A DNA stretch of 33,391 nucleotides from Betaproteobacteria bacterium (GTDB taxonomy: Bacteria; Pseudomonadota; Gammaproteobacteria; Burkholderiales; SG8-41), in NCBI GenBank assembly GCA_021730905.1, contig JAKFYK010000015.1:1-33391 (forward strand), given 5' to 3'. The notes below the pieces were generated by a model. That model did not search any database. It saw nothing but the letters and a program-made list of their open reading frames with translations, and was not told the DNA's origin. Positions 18,764 through 27,562 of this stretch are shown here, in pieces. The position numbers and the translations under genes are program-made. The number at the start of each line of letters is the position of its first letter. Positions within the stretch are counted from its first letter, which is position 1.

Positions 18764-19999
18764 ATGTCACTGTCCAATCGCATGAGCGCGCTGGAAATGC
18801 GTGCGAGCCTTGCGCTCGCCAGCGTGTTTGGATTACGTTTGTTCGGCATGTTCGTGATCTTGCCGGTATTCGCGATCTACGCCGAAACGCTGCCGGGAGG
18901 GGGTAGTCTCACCCTTGTAGGGATCGCCATCGGTGCTTACGGCCTGACGCAGGCGATAATGCAAATTCCCTTCGGCTGGTGGTCGGATCGCATCGGCCGT
19001 AAACCGGTGATGTATCTGGGGCTTATCCTGTTTGCGGTAGGGAGTTTTATAGCCGCTGCTGCACCCGATATCTACGTCGTGATCGTGGGACGCATACTGC
19101 AAGGCGCGGGTGCCATTTCCGCCGCAGTGATTGCGCTTGCTTCCGATCTCACGCGCGAGGAGCATCGCACCAAATCGATGGCGATGATCGGTTCCACCAT
19201 CGGCGTGGTATTCGCGCTGTCGCTGGTGGCGGCGCCGTGGCTTAACCAGTTGATCGGCGTGCCTGGCATATTCGCGTTGACGGGCGTGTTAGCGCTGGGC
19301 GCGATGGGTGTGGTGTGGCGTGTCGTCCCGCCGGTGACCGACAAGCCGCCGGTACGCGACTCAAGCCTGATGAGTGATCTTAAGAGCGTGCTCGCCGACC
19401 CGCAACTCGCGCGCCTGAACTGGGGTATTTTTGCACTGCATGCAGTGTTGATGGCACTGTTTATCGCCGTGCCTTTTGCACTACGTAGTGCGGGCATGCC
19501 GCTTGCACAACACTGGAAAATTTATTTGCCGGTGATGCTGGCGTCGTTTGTGCTGATGCTCCCCGCGATAATGGGGGCGCATGGTCCGCGCCGGCTCAAG
19601 GCTTGGTTCGTGGCCTCGGTAGCGCTGCTGCTGACGGTTCAATTGGCTATGCCGTGGCTCGCTGGGGGCGTGTGGCCAATCGCCTTGTTTTTGTTGATAT
19701 TTTTTACACCTTTCAATGTGCTCGAAGCAATGCTTCCGTCGCTGGTGTCGCGCATTGCGCCGCCGCAACTGAAAGGCGCGGCGATCGGCGTCTATAGCAG
19801 CGTGCAGTTTCTCGGCACGTTCGCGGGCGCCGCGGCAGGGGGATTTCTATACAGCCGCTGGGGCATCGTGGGCATCGTGGTTCCGGGTGCATTGCTGCTG
19901 GCAATCTGGCTTATACTCGCAATGGGCATGCAGGCGCCGGCGCCGCGTGCAAAGGGAGACACGATTGCGTCGCAAGCCGCAGGCGAACCGGCGCGATAA
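18764..19999 (+). CDS. Major facilitator superfamily transporter (YajR-like)
   Basis: This 411-residue protein has about 12 hydrophobic segments and the MFS loop motif [16 protein letters not shown] after the second helix, with [22 protein letters not shown] as the first helix region. It resembles the YajR-type efflux proteins often found between uvrA and ssb in betaproteobacteria, but the substrate is unknown; drug or metabolite export is only a family guess. The E. coli YajR C-terminal ferredoxin-like domain is absent: the protein ends soon after the last helix. ATG 18764 is used, and ATG 18782 (MSALEMRAS) is equally plausible because neither has a clear SD. ssb follows after 18 bp. Confidence 0.88.
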   Translation: MSLSNRMSALEMRASLALASVFGLRLFGMFVILPVFAIYAETLPGGGSLTLVGIAIGAYGLTQAIMQIPFGWWSDRIGRKPVMYLGLILFAVGSFIAAAAPDIYVVIVGRILQGAGAISAAVIALASDLTREEHRTKSMAMIGSTIGVVFALSLVAAPWLNQLIGVPGIFALTGVLALGAMGVVWRVVPPVTDKPPVRDSSLMSDLKSVLADPQLARLNWGIFALHAVLMALFIAVPFALRSAGMPLAQHWKIYLPVMLASFVLMLPAIMGAHGPRRLKAWFVASVALLLTVQLAMPWLAGGVWPIALFLLIFFTPFNVLEAMLPSLVSRIAPPQLKGAAIGVYSSVQFLGTFAGAAAGGFLYSRWGIVGIVVPGALLLAIWLILAMGMQAPAPRAKGDTIASQAAGEPAR

Positions 20000-20017
20000 T
20001 TTATTCGGGAGTCAATC

Positions 20018-20482
20018 ATGGCATCAGTGAACAAAGTCATCCTTATCGGCAACCTCGGAAAAGATCCGGAGACGCGTTATCTGCCGAGCGGTGATGCGGT
20101 TGCCAATTTCAGCATCGCTACCACCGAGAAGTTCAAGGACAAGAGCGGAGCGCAGCAGGAACACACAGAGTGGCATCGCATCTCATTTTTCGGGCGGCAA
20201 GCGGAGATTGCCGGTGAATACCTGAAAAAAGGGTCACCGGTTTATATCGAGGGTCGTATCCGTACGCGTAAATGGCAGGACAAGGAAGGGCAGGATCGTT
20301 TTACCACTGAAATCGTCGGTGACCGCATGCAGTTGTTGGGCAGCCGCGGCGGTTCGGAAAACATGGCGCGCGAACCGGCGACAGCCAGTGCAGGCGGCGG
20401 TGACGCATCGGGCAGCCCAAAACGCCCGCCCGCAAAGAAGGGTGGCGGGTTCGACGAAATGGATGACGATATTCCGTTTTAG
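20018..20482 (+). CDS. ssb: Single-stranded DNA-binding protein
   Basis: This 154-residue protein is SSB, which coats single-stranded DNA in replication, repair and recombination. The OB-fold spans about residues 1-110 ([60 protein letters not shown]). A Gly/Ala/Pro-rich linker leads to the acidic tip MDDDIPF, which docks partner proteins. GGGAG sits ahead of the ATG. Its stop overlaps the stop of the convergent ackA by 4 bp, with no terminator between them. Confidence 0.97.
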   Translation: MASVNKVILIGNLGKDPETRYLPSGDAVANFSIATTEKFKDKSGAQQEHTEWHRISFFGRQAEIAGEYLKKGSPVYIEGRIRTRKWQDKEGQDRFTTEIVGDRMQLLGSRGGSENMAREPATASAGGGDASGSPKRPPAKKGGGFDEMDDDIPF

Positions 20483-21672
20483 CGCGAAGAGCGCTGGGGT
20501 CGGGTGCGCCAGATCGCGCGCGCCGCGTGTCTCGCGATAACTGCCTCTTCGTTCGTGGGAATAACACAAACCGCAACTCGGCTTCCTGCGCCATGAATCA
20601 AGGCCTGGTGAGCGCGGTTGGCGTCGGTATTGACTTCCAGCCCCAGCCAATCAAACTGCTCGCAGATGCGCGCGCGTACTTCATGCGCGCGTTCGCCAAT
20701 GCCGGCGGTGAATACCAGCGCATCCAGACCGCCCAGCGCCGCGATGAGCGAACCGATTTCACGCACGGCGCGGTAGCAGAAAAGGTCTATGGCTTCCTTT
20801 GCTGCCAGGGTGTTGGCCGCCAGCAATTCGCGCATGTCACTGCTCAGTCCTGAAACGCCCAGCAACCCGCAGCGGCGATAGAGCAGATCCTCCACCTGAT
20901 CCGGCGACATGGCGTTTTCGCGCATCAGGTAGAACAGTACGCCGGGATCGATGGAACCGCAACGCGTGCCCATCATCAGGCCGTCGAGCGTAGTGAAGCC
21001 CATGGTGGTGGCCACGCTCTTGCGGTTGCGCATCGCACACAGGCTTGCGCCGTTGCCCAGATGCGCGACGATGACGCGGCCGTCCGCGCGCTCGGCTAGA
21101 TGTTGTGGCAATACGCCGGCGATATATTCATAGGACAGCCCGTGGAAACCGTAACGCCTGATCCCGCCCCCAGTGAGTTCACGCGGCAAGGCGAAGCTCT
21201 GTGCAAGCCTGTCCTGCGTCCGATGGAACGCAGTATCAAAACATGCGACCTGCGGCAGCGCCGGTTGCAGTGTCATCAGCGCGCGGATCGCCGCGAGGTT
21301 GTGCGGCTGGTGCAGCGGCGCGAGCGGCACGAGGCGCTCCAGTGCAGTGAATATTGTCGAGTCGATCAACGCGGGCTCGGCGAAATGTTCGCCGCCATGC
21401 ACCACGCGATGCCCCGCCCCGACCAGTTGCCCGTCTTGATGGTCGCGTAGCCAATCGAGCAGCCATGTCAGCGCGGATTCATGCGTCATGACGATCGACG
21501 GTAAATGCCCTGCGAGCTCGATGTCTGCGTAGTTGCGCGCCTTGAAAGCCGGGATGCCACCCAGTCCGGAAATTGTTCCCTGCAATTGAACCTGCGATTG
21601 CGTCAACGCGTCAAACAGCGCGAACTTGATGCTCGATGAGCCGGCATTCAGTACCAGGATGAGTTTGTTCAT
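20479..21672 (-). CDS. ackA: Acetate kinase
   Basis: This 397-residue protein interconverts acetate + ATP and acetyl phosphate + ADP. The family's first motif [15 protein letters not shown] (N9, K16), the [11 protein letters not shown] segment, the CFDTAFHRT motif with the catalytic aspartate, [15 protein letters not shown] and [14 protein letters not shown] are all present, and the C-terminus has [12 protein letters not shown]. The length matches ackA products (about 395-400). It stands alone: no phosphotransacetylase or phosphoketolase gene adjoins it. The 3' end overlaps ssb by 4 bp, tail to tail. Propionate kinase is the main alternative within the family. Confidence 0.94.
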   Translation of the reverse strand: MNKLILVLNAGSSSIKFALFDALTQSQVQLQGTISGLGGIPAFKARNYADIELAGHLPSIVMTHESALTWLLDWLRDHQDGQLVGAGHRVVHGGEHFAEPALIDSTIFTALERLVPLAPLHQPHNLAAIRALMTLQPALPQVACFDTAFHRTQDRLAQSFALPRELTGGGIRRYGFHGLSYEYIAGVLPQHLAERADGRVIVAHLGNGASLCAMRNRKSVATTMGFTTLDGLMMGTRCGSIDPGVLFYLMRENAMSPDQVEDLLYRRCGLLGVSGLSSDMRELLAANTLAAKEAIDLFCYRAVREIGSLIAALGGLDALVFTAGIGERAHEVRARICEQFDWLGLEVNTDANRAHQALIHGAGSRVAVCVIPTNEEAVIARHAARAIWRTRPQRSSR

Positions 21673-21836
21673 GACACTGGGCGCATGAAATCTGCGGTGC
21701 TTTCTATCGAAGGGGCGAAATCTAGCGGCGTAAAAACCGAGCGGCGTATTATGCGCGCCACAGAACCATTGGGCCGGCTTAAGCTTGGTTTTCGGCTATT
21801 GCTTGCAGGGTGTCAGCTCACGCTAAGCACTTGGTG

Positions 21837-21842
21837 TATAAT
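21837..21842 (+). promoter_or_regulatory. Consensus -10 element upstream of the FmdB-type gene
   Basis: TATAAT at 21837-21842 lies 41 bp before the ATG, within the 210-bp ackA/fmdB divergent region. The hexamer at the right distance for a -35 (CAGCTC) is poor, so an activator or a weak promoter would be needed. The surrounding GTATAATAC is nearly symmetrical and could work in either direction. The rest of the 210 bp shows no gene. Confidence 0.35.
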
Positions 21843-21882
21843 ACTTTTTTCACGTTTTCAGTTATTTTCAGAGTACTTTATC

Positions 21883-22224
21883 ATGCCGATTTACGAGTAT
21901 CGTTGCGACAGTTGCGGGTTCCAGAAAGAATACATTCAGCGCATGAGCGACGTGACGCTGACCGATTGTCCTGAGTGCAAAAAAGCGACGTTCAGCAAGA
22001 TGGTCACGGCTGCCGGGTTCCACTTGAAGGGCGGCGGCTGGTATGTGACGGATTTCAAGAGTGGCGGCAGTAACACGGCAGGCGCATCCAAAAAAACAGA
22101 AGAAAAACAAGTGGATACGTCTGCCAAATCTGAGCCTGCCAAGACCGAAAAACCCAAGGCGGAAGCGGGTTCTTCCAGCACAGTGCCGTCTGCGGGCACG
22201 CCCACGCCTTCAAGCAGTAGTTGA
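21883..22224 (+). CDS. FmdB/CxxC_CxxC_SSSS family zinc-ribbon protein
   Basis: This 113-residue protein starts MPIYEYRCDSCGFQKEYIQ and carries the zinc-ribbon cysteines C8, C11, C29 and C32, followed by KMVTAAGFHLKGGGWYVTDF. This is the putative regulatory protein FmdB family. The second half is low-complexity (Ser, Lys, Glu, Thr, Pro), ends in serines and is likely disordered. The frame is open 66 codons upstream, but ATG 21883 matches the family. FmdB-DUF502-aspS is a conserved trio in betaproteobacteria. The function is not established; the FmdB name comes from a gene near formamidase/amidase regulons. Confidence 0.88.
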   Translation: MPIYEYRCDSCGFQKEYIQRMSDVTLTDCPECKKATFSKMVTAAGFHLKGGGWYVTDFKSGGSNTAGASKKTEEKQVDTSAKSEPAKTEKPKAEAGSSSTVPSAGTPTPSSSS

Positions 22225-22263
22225 GTGAAAGGCCGAAGGACGCCCCGATATTCTGTAACGATT

Positions 22264-22288
22264 ACAGCGGGTTTGCGTTATCCGCTGT
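22264..22288. repeat. Inverted repeat between the FmdB-type and DUF502 genes
   Basis: ACAGCGG (22264-22270) pairs with CCGCTGT (22282-22288), and the stem can extend by a G-U and a T-A pair around a 7-nt loop. No T-tract follows, so it is not a standard terminator. It lies in the 150-bp gap between the two genes and may be a weak attenuator or a protein-binding site. Confidence 0.4.
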
Positions 22289-22374
22289 GTGGCTTGCACG
22301 GGCTGGGCATTGAATGTGTCGGCGCCGTTCATGATTCCGCAAAAAAGTTCGAATAAAGTTCCGTATTGATAGCC

Positions 22375-23067
22375 ATGCCCAAGAAGAGTTTTTTCAAGCG
22401 TTACCTAATTACCGGTCTGCTGATCTGGGTGCCGCTGGTGATCACTTTGTGGGTGCTCAACCTGCTGGTGAGCACCATGGATCATTCGCTGCTATTGCTG
22501 CCGCAGGCGCTGCGTACCGAAAGTTGGCTCGGCATGCATATACCCGGGCTGGGCGTAATACTGACGCTGGCGGTGGTGTTTCTCACCGGCGTGCTGGCGG
22601 CGAATTTCATTGGCCAAAAGCTGGTTATGTTCTGGGAGGGCGTGCTGCTGCGCATTCCCGTGGTGAATTCCATCTACAAGGCAGTGAAGCAGGTCAGCGA
22701 CACGCTGTTTTCCGGATCGGGGCATGCGTTTCGCAAGGTGCTGCTGGTTCGTTATCCGCATCCGGAAGCCTGGTCGCTGGCATTTCAGACCAATGTGCCA
22801 AGTGAGTTATTGAGTCGTTTTTCCGAGGAACACGTGGCGGTGTTTATTCCGACAACGCCCAGCCCTGTCAACGGGTTTTATTTTTACGTGAAGCGCAAGG
22901 AAGTCATTGAGCTCGACATGAGCATCGATGAGGCGTTGAAATATATTATTTCCATGGGTGTGGTGACATCGGATAGTGTCGCAAGGGATCGTAAAGTTGC
23001 CGCCGCCCACGCGCTGCTGCAGGACACGTCCTCCACGACGGTGCAACCGCGCGCAGCAAACGAGTAG
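22375..23067 (+). CDS. DUF502 family inner-membrane protein
   Basis: This 230-residue protein of unknown function begins MPKKSFFKRYLITGLLIWVPL. Two membrane helices are visible: residues about 11-33 and about 56-80 (LGVILTLAVVFLTGVLAANFIG). They are followed by the conserved IPVVNSIYKAVKQVSDTLF and a soluble part with VAVFIPTTPSPVNGFYFYV and the end SMGVVTSD. ATG 22375 was chosen; a TTG nine bases upstream is in frame. The gene lies between an FmdB-type gene and aspS, as in many betaproteobacteria. The family has plant homologues (LIKE-COV), but the bacterial role is not known. Confidence 0.88.
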   Translation: MPKKSFFKRYLITGLLIWVPLVITLWVLNLLVSTMDHSLLLLPQALRTESWLGMHIPGLGVILTLAVVFLTGVLAANFIGQKLVMFWEGVLLRIPVVNSIYKAVKQVSDTLFSGSGHAFRKVLLVRYPHPEAWSLAFQTNVPSELLSRFSEEHVAVFIPTTPSPVNGFYFYVKRKEVIELDMSIDEALKYIISMGVVTSDSVARDRKVAAAHALLQDTSSTTVQPRAANE

Positions 23068-23112
23068 CACGACGTTTTTCCGTAGTTCTCTTGCGAAATT
23101 TCAGGCTAAAAC

Positions 23113-24894
23113 ATGCGTAGTGAATATTGCGGAAGGATAAGCCGCAAGCATCTGGAGCAGGTGGTGACGGTGCAGGGCTGGGTGCATCGCCGCCGCGATC
23201 ACGGCGGCGTCATCTTCATCGATTTGCGTGACCGCGAGGGCCTGCTGCAAATTGTCTGCGACCCGGACAATCCGGATACCTTCAAAACGGCGGAGACGCT
23301 GCGCAACGAATTCGTGGTGAGCATCAGCGGCAAGGTGCGGCCGCGCCCCGAGGGTACCGTGAACGCCGGTCTTGTCAGCGGTGAAGTGGAGGTGCTGGCG
23401 CAATCGATTGAAATTTTGAATCCATCGCTCACGCCGCCATTCCTGATGGATGATGAGCAGTTGTCGGAGAACGTACGTCTCGAATACCGCTTTCTCGACC
23501 TGCGCCGTCCGCAGATGCAAAAGAACATGCGGTTGCGCTACCGCACCGCGATGGCAGTGCGCAATCATCTGGATAAACTGGGTTTTATTGACATTGAAAC
23601 GCCAATGCTGACGCGTTCCACGCCAGAAGGGGCGCGCGATTACCTGGTGCCGTCTCGGGTGCATGCCGGTGAATTCTTTGCGCTGCCGCAATCGCCGCAG
23701 TTGTTCAAGCAGATGCTGATGGTGTCGGGCTTTGACCGCTACTATCAGATCGTCAAATGTTTTCGCGACGAGGATTTACGTGCTGATCGCCAGCCGGAGT
23801 TCACGCAGATCGACATCGAGACCTCGTTTCTGACGCAAGCGGAAATTACCGGCATGATGGAATCGATGATTTGCAGCGTGTTCAAAGAAGTGCTGGACAT
23901 CGATTTACCGCAGCCGTTTCCGCGCATGTCGTTCGATGATGCGATGTCGTTGTATGGTTCCGACAAGCCCGATATGCGCGTGCCCTTGAAGCTTACCGAA
24001 TTGACTGATGCGATGAAGGAGGTCGCGTTCAAGGTATTCTCCGGCCCGGCCAACATGCCGGGCGGACGCGTCGCTGGGCTGCTGGTGCCAGGCGGCGCGG
24101 CACTCACGCGCGGCGAGATCGACACTTACACCGAGTTCAGCAAAATCTACGGTGCCAAGGGGCTGGCATACATCAAGGTCAACGATGTGACGCAGTTAAA
24201 CGAGACAGGCCTGCAGTCGCCTATTGTCAAAAATCTTTCCGCAGCAGCGCTGAAAGCGACCATCGAGCGCTCAGGTGCCGCAAACGGCGATCTGATTTTC
24301 TTCGGCGCGGACAAGGCCAAGGTCGTCAACGAAGCGCTGGGCGCGCTGCGGGCAAAAATCGGCCATGAACGCGGGTTTGCGGAGAAAGCGTGGAAGCCAT
24401 TGTGGGTGCTTGATTTCCCGATGTTCGAGTGGGACGAAGAAGGCAAGCGCTGGAACGCGATGCATCATCCGTTCACATCACCCGCCGCGGGGCATGAAGA
24501 TTTGCTTGCGACCAATCCAGGTATGGCGCGCGCCATCGCGCATGACATGGTACTCAATGGCTGGGAAATCGGCGGCGGGTCAGTGCGGATACACCGTCAG
24601 GATGTGCAGTCGAAAGTGTTTACCGCATTGGGCATCGGTGCCGAAGAAGCCGAGGCAAAGTTCGGATTTTTGTTGAAAGCATTGCAATACGGTGCGCCGC
24701 CGCACGGCGGTATTGCGTTTGGCCTGGATCGTATCGTCACCCTGATGGCGGGCGCAGAATCGATACGCGATGTGATCGCGTTTCCTAAGACGCAGCGTGC
24801 GCAATGCCTGCTCACGCAAGCGCCGAACACAGTGGACGAAAAGCAGTTGCGCGAATTGCATATCCGGTTGCGCAAGGTTGAAACGACTGCGTGA
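23113..24894 (+). CDS. aspS: Aspartyl-tRNA synthetase, probably nondiscriminating (Asp/Asn)
   Basis: This 593-residue class IIb synthetase charges tRNA-Asp. The N-terminal OB-fold anticodon domain has [21 protein letters not shown]. The catalytic core has motif 2 ([20 protein letters not shown]), the bacterial GAD insertion after residue 290, MHHPFTSP and motif 3 ([13 protein letters not shown]). The length is typical (about 590-600). H30 within RRRDHGG matches the histidine reported for nondiscriminating AspRS of Pseudomonas aeruginosa, which also forms Asp-tRNA-Asn for GatCAB, whereas E. coli has Leu there; this specificity is an inference. The TGA at 24892-24894 overlaps a GTG of the following frame. 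Confidence 0.96.
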   Translation: MRSEYCGRISRKHLEQVVTVQGWVHRRRDHGGVIFIDLRDREGLLQIVCDPDNPDTFKTAETLRNEFVVSISGKVRPRPEGTVNAGLVSGEVEVLAQSIEILNPSLTPPFLMDDEQLSENVRLEYRFLDLRRPQMQKNMRLRYRTAMAVRNHLDKLGFIDIETPMLTRSTPEGARDYLVPSRVHAGEFFALPQSPQLFKQMLMVSGFDRYYQIVKCFRDEDLRADRQPEFTQIDIETSFLTQAEITGMMESMICSVFKEVLDIDLPQPFPRMSFDDAMSLYGSDKPDMRVPLKLTELTDAMKEVAFKVFSGPANMPGGRVAGLLVPGGAALTRGEIDTYTEFSKIYGAKGLAYIKVNDVTQLNETGLQSPIVKNLSAAALKATIERSGAANGDLIFFGADKAKVVNEALGALRAKIGHERGFAEKAWKPLWVLDFPMFEWDEEGKRWNAMHHPFTSPAAGHEDLLATNPGMARAIAHDMVLNGWEIGGGSVRIHRQDVQSKVFTALGIGAEEAEAKFGFLLKALQYGAPPHGGIAFGLDRIVTLMAGAESIRDVIAFPKTQRAQCLLTQAPNTVDEKQLRELHIRLRKVETTA

Positions 24895-24962
24895 GTCGCG
24901 GGTCATCCCGCAGCAGCGGGCGTGCGTTAGACGGTGGAATGACCAGAACGGGCTTTAAAACC

Positions 24963-25361
24963 GTGAAAAAAATATTAAATATAAACATGTACTTAGTATC
25001 AATTCTGGCCGTGATGCTGCTGGCGCCGGCGGGCGTGTCAGCGCAGCGTGAGGGTACGCAGCAACGTGAGCGCGTGCAGGCAAGCCTTGCCGACATCAGC
25101 GTCAATGCTTTGCCGGCGGAAGCGCGCGAGACGCTCAGGCTGGTTGAAAAAGGCGGACCGTACCCGTTTGATCGCGACGGCATCGTGTTCGGCAATTTCG
25201 AAAAGCGTCTCCCGATCAAGGATCGCGGCTATTACCACGAATTCACGGTCAAGACGCCCGGCGTCAAGCATCGCGGCGCGCGGCGCATCGTCACCGGAAA
25301 AGGCGGCGAAAAATACTACAGCGACGATCACTATAAAACCTTCAAGCGGATAATTCCATGA
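24963..25361 (+). CDS. Secreted barnase-like guanyl-specific ribonuclease
   Basis: This is a small RNase of the N1/T1 (barnase) family, 132 residues from a GTG start that gives a clean signal peptide (MKKILNINMYLVSILAVMLL, cleavage expected after GVSA). The mature part aligns with barnase at the active site: general base E93 in YYHEFTVKTPG, R104 and R108 in KHRGARRIV, and catalytic H123 in SDDHYKTF. It should cleave RNA 3' of guanosine outside the cytoplasm. The start is uncertain: ATG 24939, ATG 24987 and GTG 24891 (overlapping the aspS stop) share the frame, and none has a good SD. Its TGA overlaps the ATG of the barstar gene by 4 bp. Confidence 0.88.
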   Translation: MKKILNINMYLVSILAVMLLAPAGVSAQREGTQQRERVQASLADISVNALPAEARETLRLVEKGGPYPFDRDGIVFGNFEKRLPIKDRGYYHEFTVKTPGVKHRGARRIVTGKGGEKYYSDDHYKTFKRIIP

Positions 25362-25771
25362 GTGCGAAAGCTGCGATAGAGGCGAAACGTTCCGGCGTTT
25401 ACCACGCCCCGGCGCAGTTGGATACCGTGCGTAAGGCGGCCAGCGAAGCCGGGCTCGTGTGGGTTGATTTGCCACTGCAAGCCGTGTCGAACAAACAACA
25501 GTTTCTGGCAGTGTGCGCGAAACAGCTAAAGCTGCCGCCGTACTTTGGCGGCAACTGGGATGCTTTGGCCGATTGCGTGCGTGATCTCTATGGGTTGAGG
25601 GGTAAGGGTTATACGCTGCACGTTAGCGGCAGTGAAAAATTCGCCAAGGCAGCACCTGACGACTATCAAACCGCGCTCGCCGTGCTGACTGAAGCGGCGG
25701 CCTTTTGGAAAGACAAGGGCGCGCCGTTCATCGTGTTGGTGGACGGGGCCAAGGATTTGCCGGCCTACTGA
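25358..25771 (+). CDS. Barstar-family ribonuclease inhibitor
   Basis: This 137-residue protein belongs to the barstar family, cytoplasmic inhibitors that plug the active site of barnase. The core motif LPPYFGGNWDALADCVRDL matches the barstar helix; D68 and D72 correspond to the interface aspartates D35 and D39 of the Bacillus protein. No signal peptide is present, as expected. The ATG overlaps the RNase stop (ATGA), so inhibitor and enzyme are made from one message, protecting the cell from RNase that has not yet been exported. An N-terminal segment of about 30 residues before the core is longer than in Bacillus barstar (89 residues). Confidence 0.9.
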   Translation: MSAKAAIEAKRSGVYHAPAQLDTVRKAASEAGLVWVDLPLQAVSNKQQFLAVCAKQLKLPPYFGGNWDALADCVRDLYGLRGKGYTLHVSGSEKFAKAAPDDYQTALAVLTEAAAFWKDKGAPFIVLVDGAKDLPAY

Positions 25772-25799
25772 ACGATCAGAGACGGTCAGGTGGCAAAGC

Positions 25800-26243
25800 G
25801 TGGTCTACAAAATTCCGGTTTCCGTGCTGGTGGTGGTGCATACTGCCGATCTCCAAGTCCTGTTGATGGAACGCGCTGACCGGCCTGGTTTCTGGCAATC
25901 GGTGACTGGCAGCGTGGAAACTGAAGACGAGCCGCTCGAAACCACCGCTGTGCGCGAGGTGGGCGAGGAAACAGGCCTTGACGCACGGCTCTTCCCGTTG
26001 CGCAACTGGAACAAGCAGAATCAGTTCGAGATATTCTCGCGCTGGAGCGGACGCTACGCTCCCGGCACTACACACAATACGGAACACGTGTTCAGCCTGG
26101 AGTTGCCAACGGCGCTGTCAGTGACGCTGGCCCCGAAGGAACACCTGCAGTACGTGTGGTTGCCATGGAGGCAAGCTGCCGAAAAAGCGTTTTCCTGGAG
26201 CAATGCGGCGGCGATTCGCGAGCTTCCGGGAAGAATGCGTTGA
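25800..26243 (+). CDS. nudB: Dihydroneopterin triphosphate diphosphatase (NudB, Nudix)
   Basis: This 147-residue Nudix hydrolase removes pyrophosphate from dihydroneopterin triphosphate in folate synthesis. KIPVSVLVVVHTADLQVLLMER and RPGFWQSVTGSVETEDEPLE are NudB-like, with the Nudix box ending TAVREVGEETGL. The first part of the box has one residue more than the textbook GX5EX7REUXEEXGU pattern. The end contains EHLQYVWLPWRQAAEKAFSWSN, typical of NudB. The start is GTG at 25800, with AGGTGG six nt upstream. It follows the barstar gene by 28 bp, and aspS-nudB proximity is usual in betaproteobacteria. Confidence 0.92.
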   Translation: MVYKIPVSVLVVVHTADLQVLLMERADRPGFWQSVTGSVETEDEPLETTAVREVGEETGLDARLFPLRNWNKQNQFEIFSRWSGRYAPGTTHNTEHVFSLELPTALSVTLAPKEHLQYVWLPWRQAAEKAFSWSNAAAIRELPGRMR

Positions 26244-26412
26244 AACAATGTGTTAAATCGCACAATCCGCTGAGTTTCCGGTAAACCAAACGCCCCGTCG
26301 GGCATTGTTGCGATTCCGGTTGTGGGAATTCTGCGCTGGAAATTGGGTCTTAATATGATATCTTTCCAAGTTATCTCGACGTTTCTGAGTCCAAGGAAAG
26401 CGAAAGGGCGTT

Positions 26413-27510
26413 ATGGAAACCAGTGCGATCAAGTTTGACCGTTTCAAGCCGCTGGCCGATGAAGACTGCCTGCCGCGCATTCTTGCCGCTAAAAAGGCGT
26501 TGGGCAAGCGCGCGGTGATTCTCGGCCATCACTACCAGCGCGCCGACGTTTACCGTCACGCCGATCTGGTGGGTGATTCGCTGGGGCTTTCGAAACTCGC
26601 ATCGCGCACCGAAGCCGATTACCTGGTGTTTTGCGGCGTGCATTTCATGGCAGAAGTGGCTGATATTCTTTCCAAGCCAACGCAAACGGTGATCCTGCCG
26701 GACATGAGCGCGGGCTGCTCGATGGCTGACATGGCCAATCTGGCCAAGGTCGAACGCGCATGGCGCGAAATCGGCGAAGTACTCGATCCCGATGAACTGA
26801 TCACGCCGATTACCTATATCAACTCGGCAGCTGATCTCAAGGCGTTTTGCGGCGAGCACGGCGGCATTGTTTGCACGTCAACCAACGCGCGCCAGATTTT
26901 GCAGTGGGCTTTCGCGCGCCGCAAGAAAGTGCTGTTCTTCCCCGACCAGCATCTGGGCCGGTGGACGGGTTATCTGATGGACATCCCGCTGGCGGAAATG
27001 CTGGTGTGGGATCCCGATCTGCCGATGGGTGGATTGACACCGCAGCAAATAAAGATGGCGAAAATTCTGTTGTGGAAGGGGCATTGCTCCGTGCATCAGA
27101 TGTTCCAGGCGTCGCACATTTTGCGCTGGCGCCAGCAGAACCCGACGGGCGCAGTGATCAGTCATCCGGAATGCAATTTCGAGGTGTGCAAACTCTCCGA
27201 TTACGTCGGTTCCACCGACTACATTATCAAGACTATTGCCGCGAGCGCGCCGGGCACGCGCTGGCTAGTGGGTACCGAGTTGAATCTGGTGAACCGCATC
27301 GCGGAAGAATTCAAGCCGCAGGGCAAGGTGGTGCAGTTTATGGCGCCCACCGTGTGCATGTGTTCGACCATGGCGCGTATCGACCCGCAACATCTGGCGT
27401 GGGCACTGGAAAATCTGGTGGCAGGCAAAGTGGTCAACCAGATCAAGGTGCCGCAACGCGAAGCCGACCTTGCACGCATCACGCTGGATCGCATGCTGGC
27501 AGTATCCTGA
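26413..27510 (+). CDS. nadA: Quinolinate synthase A
   Basis: This 365-residue enzyme condenses iminoaspartate with dihydroxyacetone phosphate to quinolinate in de novo NAD synthesis and carries an oxygen-sensitive [4Fe-4S] cluster. AVILGHHYQRADVYRHADLVGDS and CGVHFMAEVADILSK are diagnostic. Cluster ligands are most likely C102 (DMSAGCSMADMA), C225 (WKGHCSVHQ) and C315 or C317 (PTVCMCSTM), by analogy with E. coli C113, C200 and C297. The length is somewhat above E. coli (347). The 169-bp upstream gap holds a small GCCC-CGTC-GGGC hairpin and AT-rich sequence, but no promoter I can assign. A strong terminator follows. nadB and nadC are not in the window. Confidence 0.95.
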   Translation: METSAIKFDRFKPLADEDCLPRILAAKKALGKRAVILGHHYQRADVYRHADLVGDSLGLSKLASRTEADYLVFCGVHFMAEVADILSKPTQTVILPDMSAGCSMADMANLAKVERAWREIGEVLDPDELITPITYINSAADLKAFCGEHGGIVCTSTNARQILQWAFARRKKVLFFPDQHLGRWTGYLMDIPLAEMLVWDPDLPMGGLTPQQIKMAKILLWKGHCSVHQMFQASHILRWRQQNPTGAVISHPECNFEVCKLSDYVGSTDYIIKTIAASAPGTRWLVGTELNLVNRIAEEFKPQGKVVQFMAPTVCMCSTMARIDPQHLAWALENLVAGKVVNQIKVPQREADLARITLDRMLAVS

Positions 27511-27528
27511 CTTTTTTGATTCCGTAGC

Positions 27529-27560
27529 GGCGTGCCGCAAGCGCGGCACGCCTTTTTTTT
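27529..27560 (+). terminator. Intrinsic terminator after nadA
   Basis: GGCGTGCCGC (27529-27538) and GCGGCACGCC (27543-27552) form a perfect 10-bp GC-rich stem around AAGC, followed by eight T residues (27553-27560). It lies 18 bp after the nadA stop. The next gene's ATG begins at 27563, only 2 bp beyond the T-tract. Confidence 0.93.
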
Positions 27561-27562
27561 GA

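Noticed and set aside
21685..21882. Upstream extension of the FmdB-type gene by 66 codons
   Set aside because: The family begins MPIYEY at 21883, and the upstream codons include the probable -10 element, so they are untranslated.
24891..24962. RNase start at GTG 24891 overlapping the aspS stop
   Set aside because: The GTGA overlap is attractive, but it would put about 40 polar residues before the signal peptide; a later start is more likely. Not excluded.
26292..26303. GCCC-CGTC-GGGC hairpin after nudB as a terminator
   Set aside because: The stem is only 4 bp and no T-tract follows.
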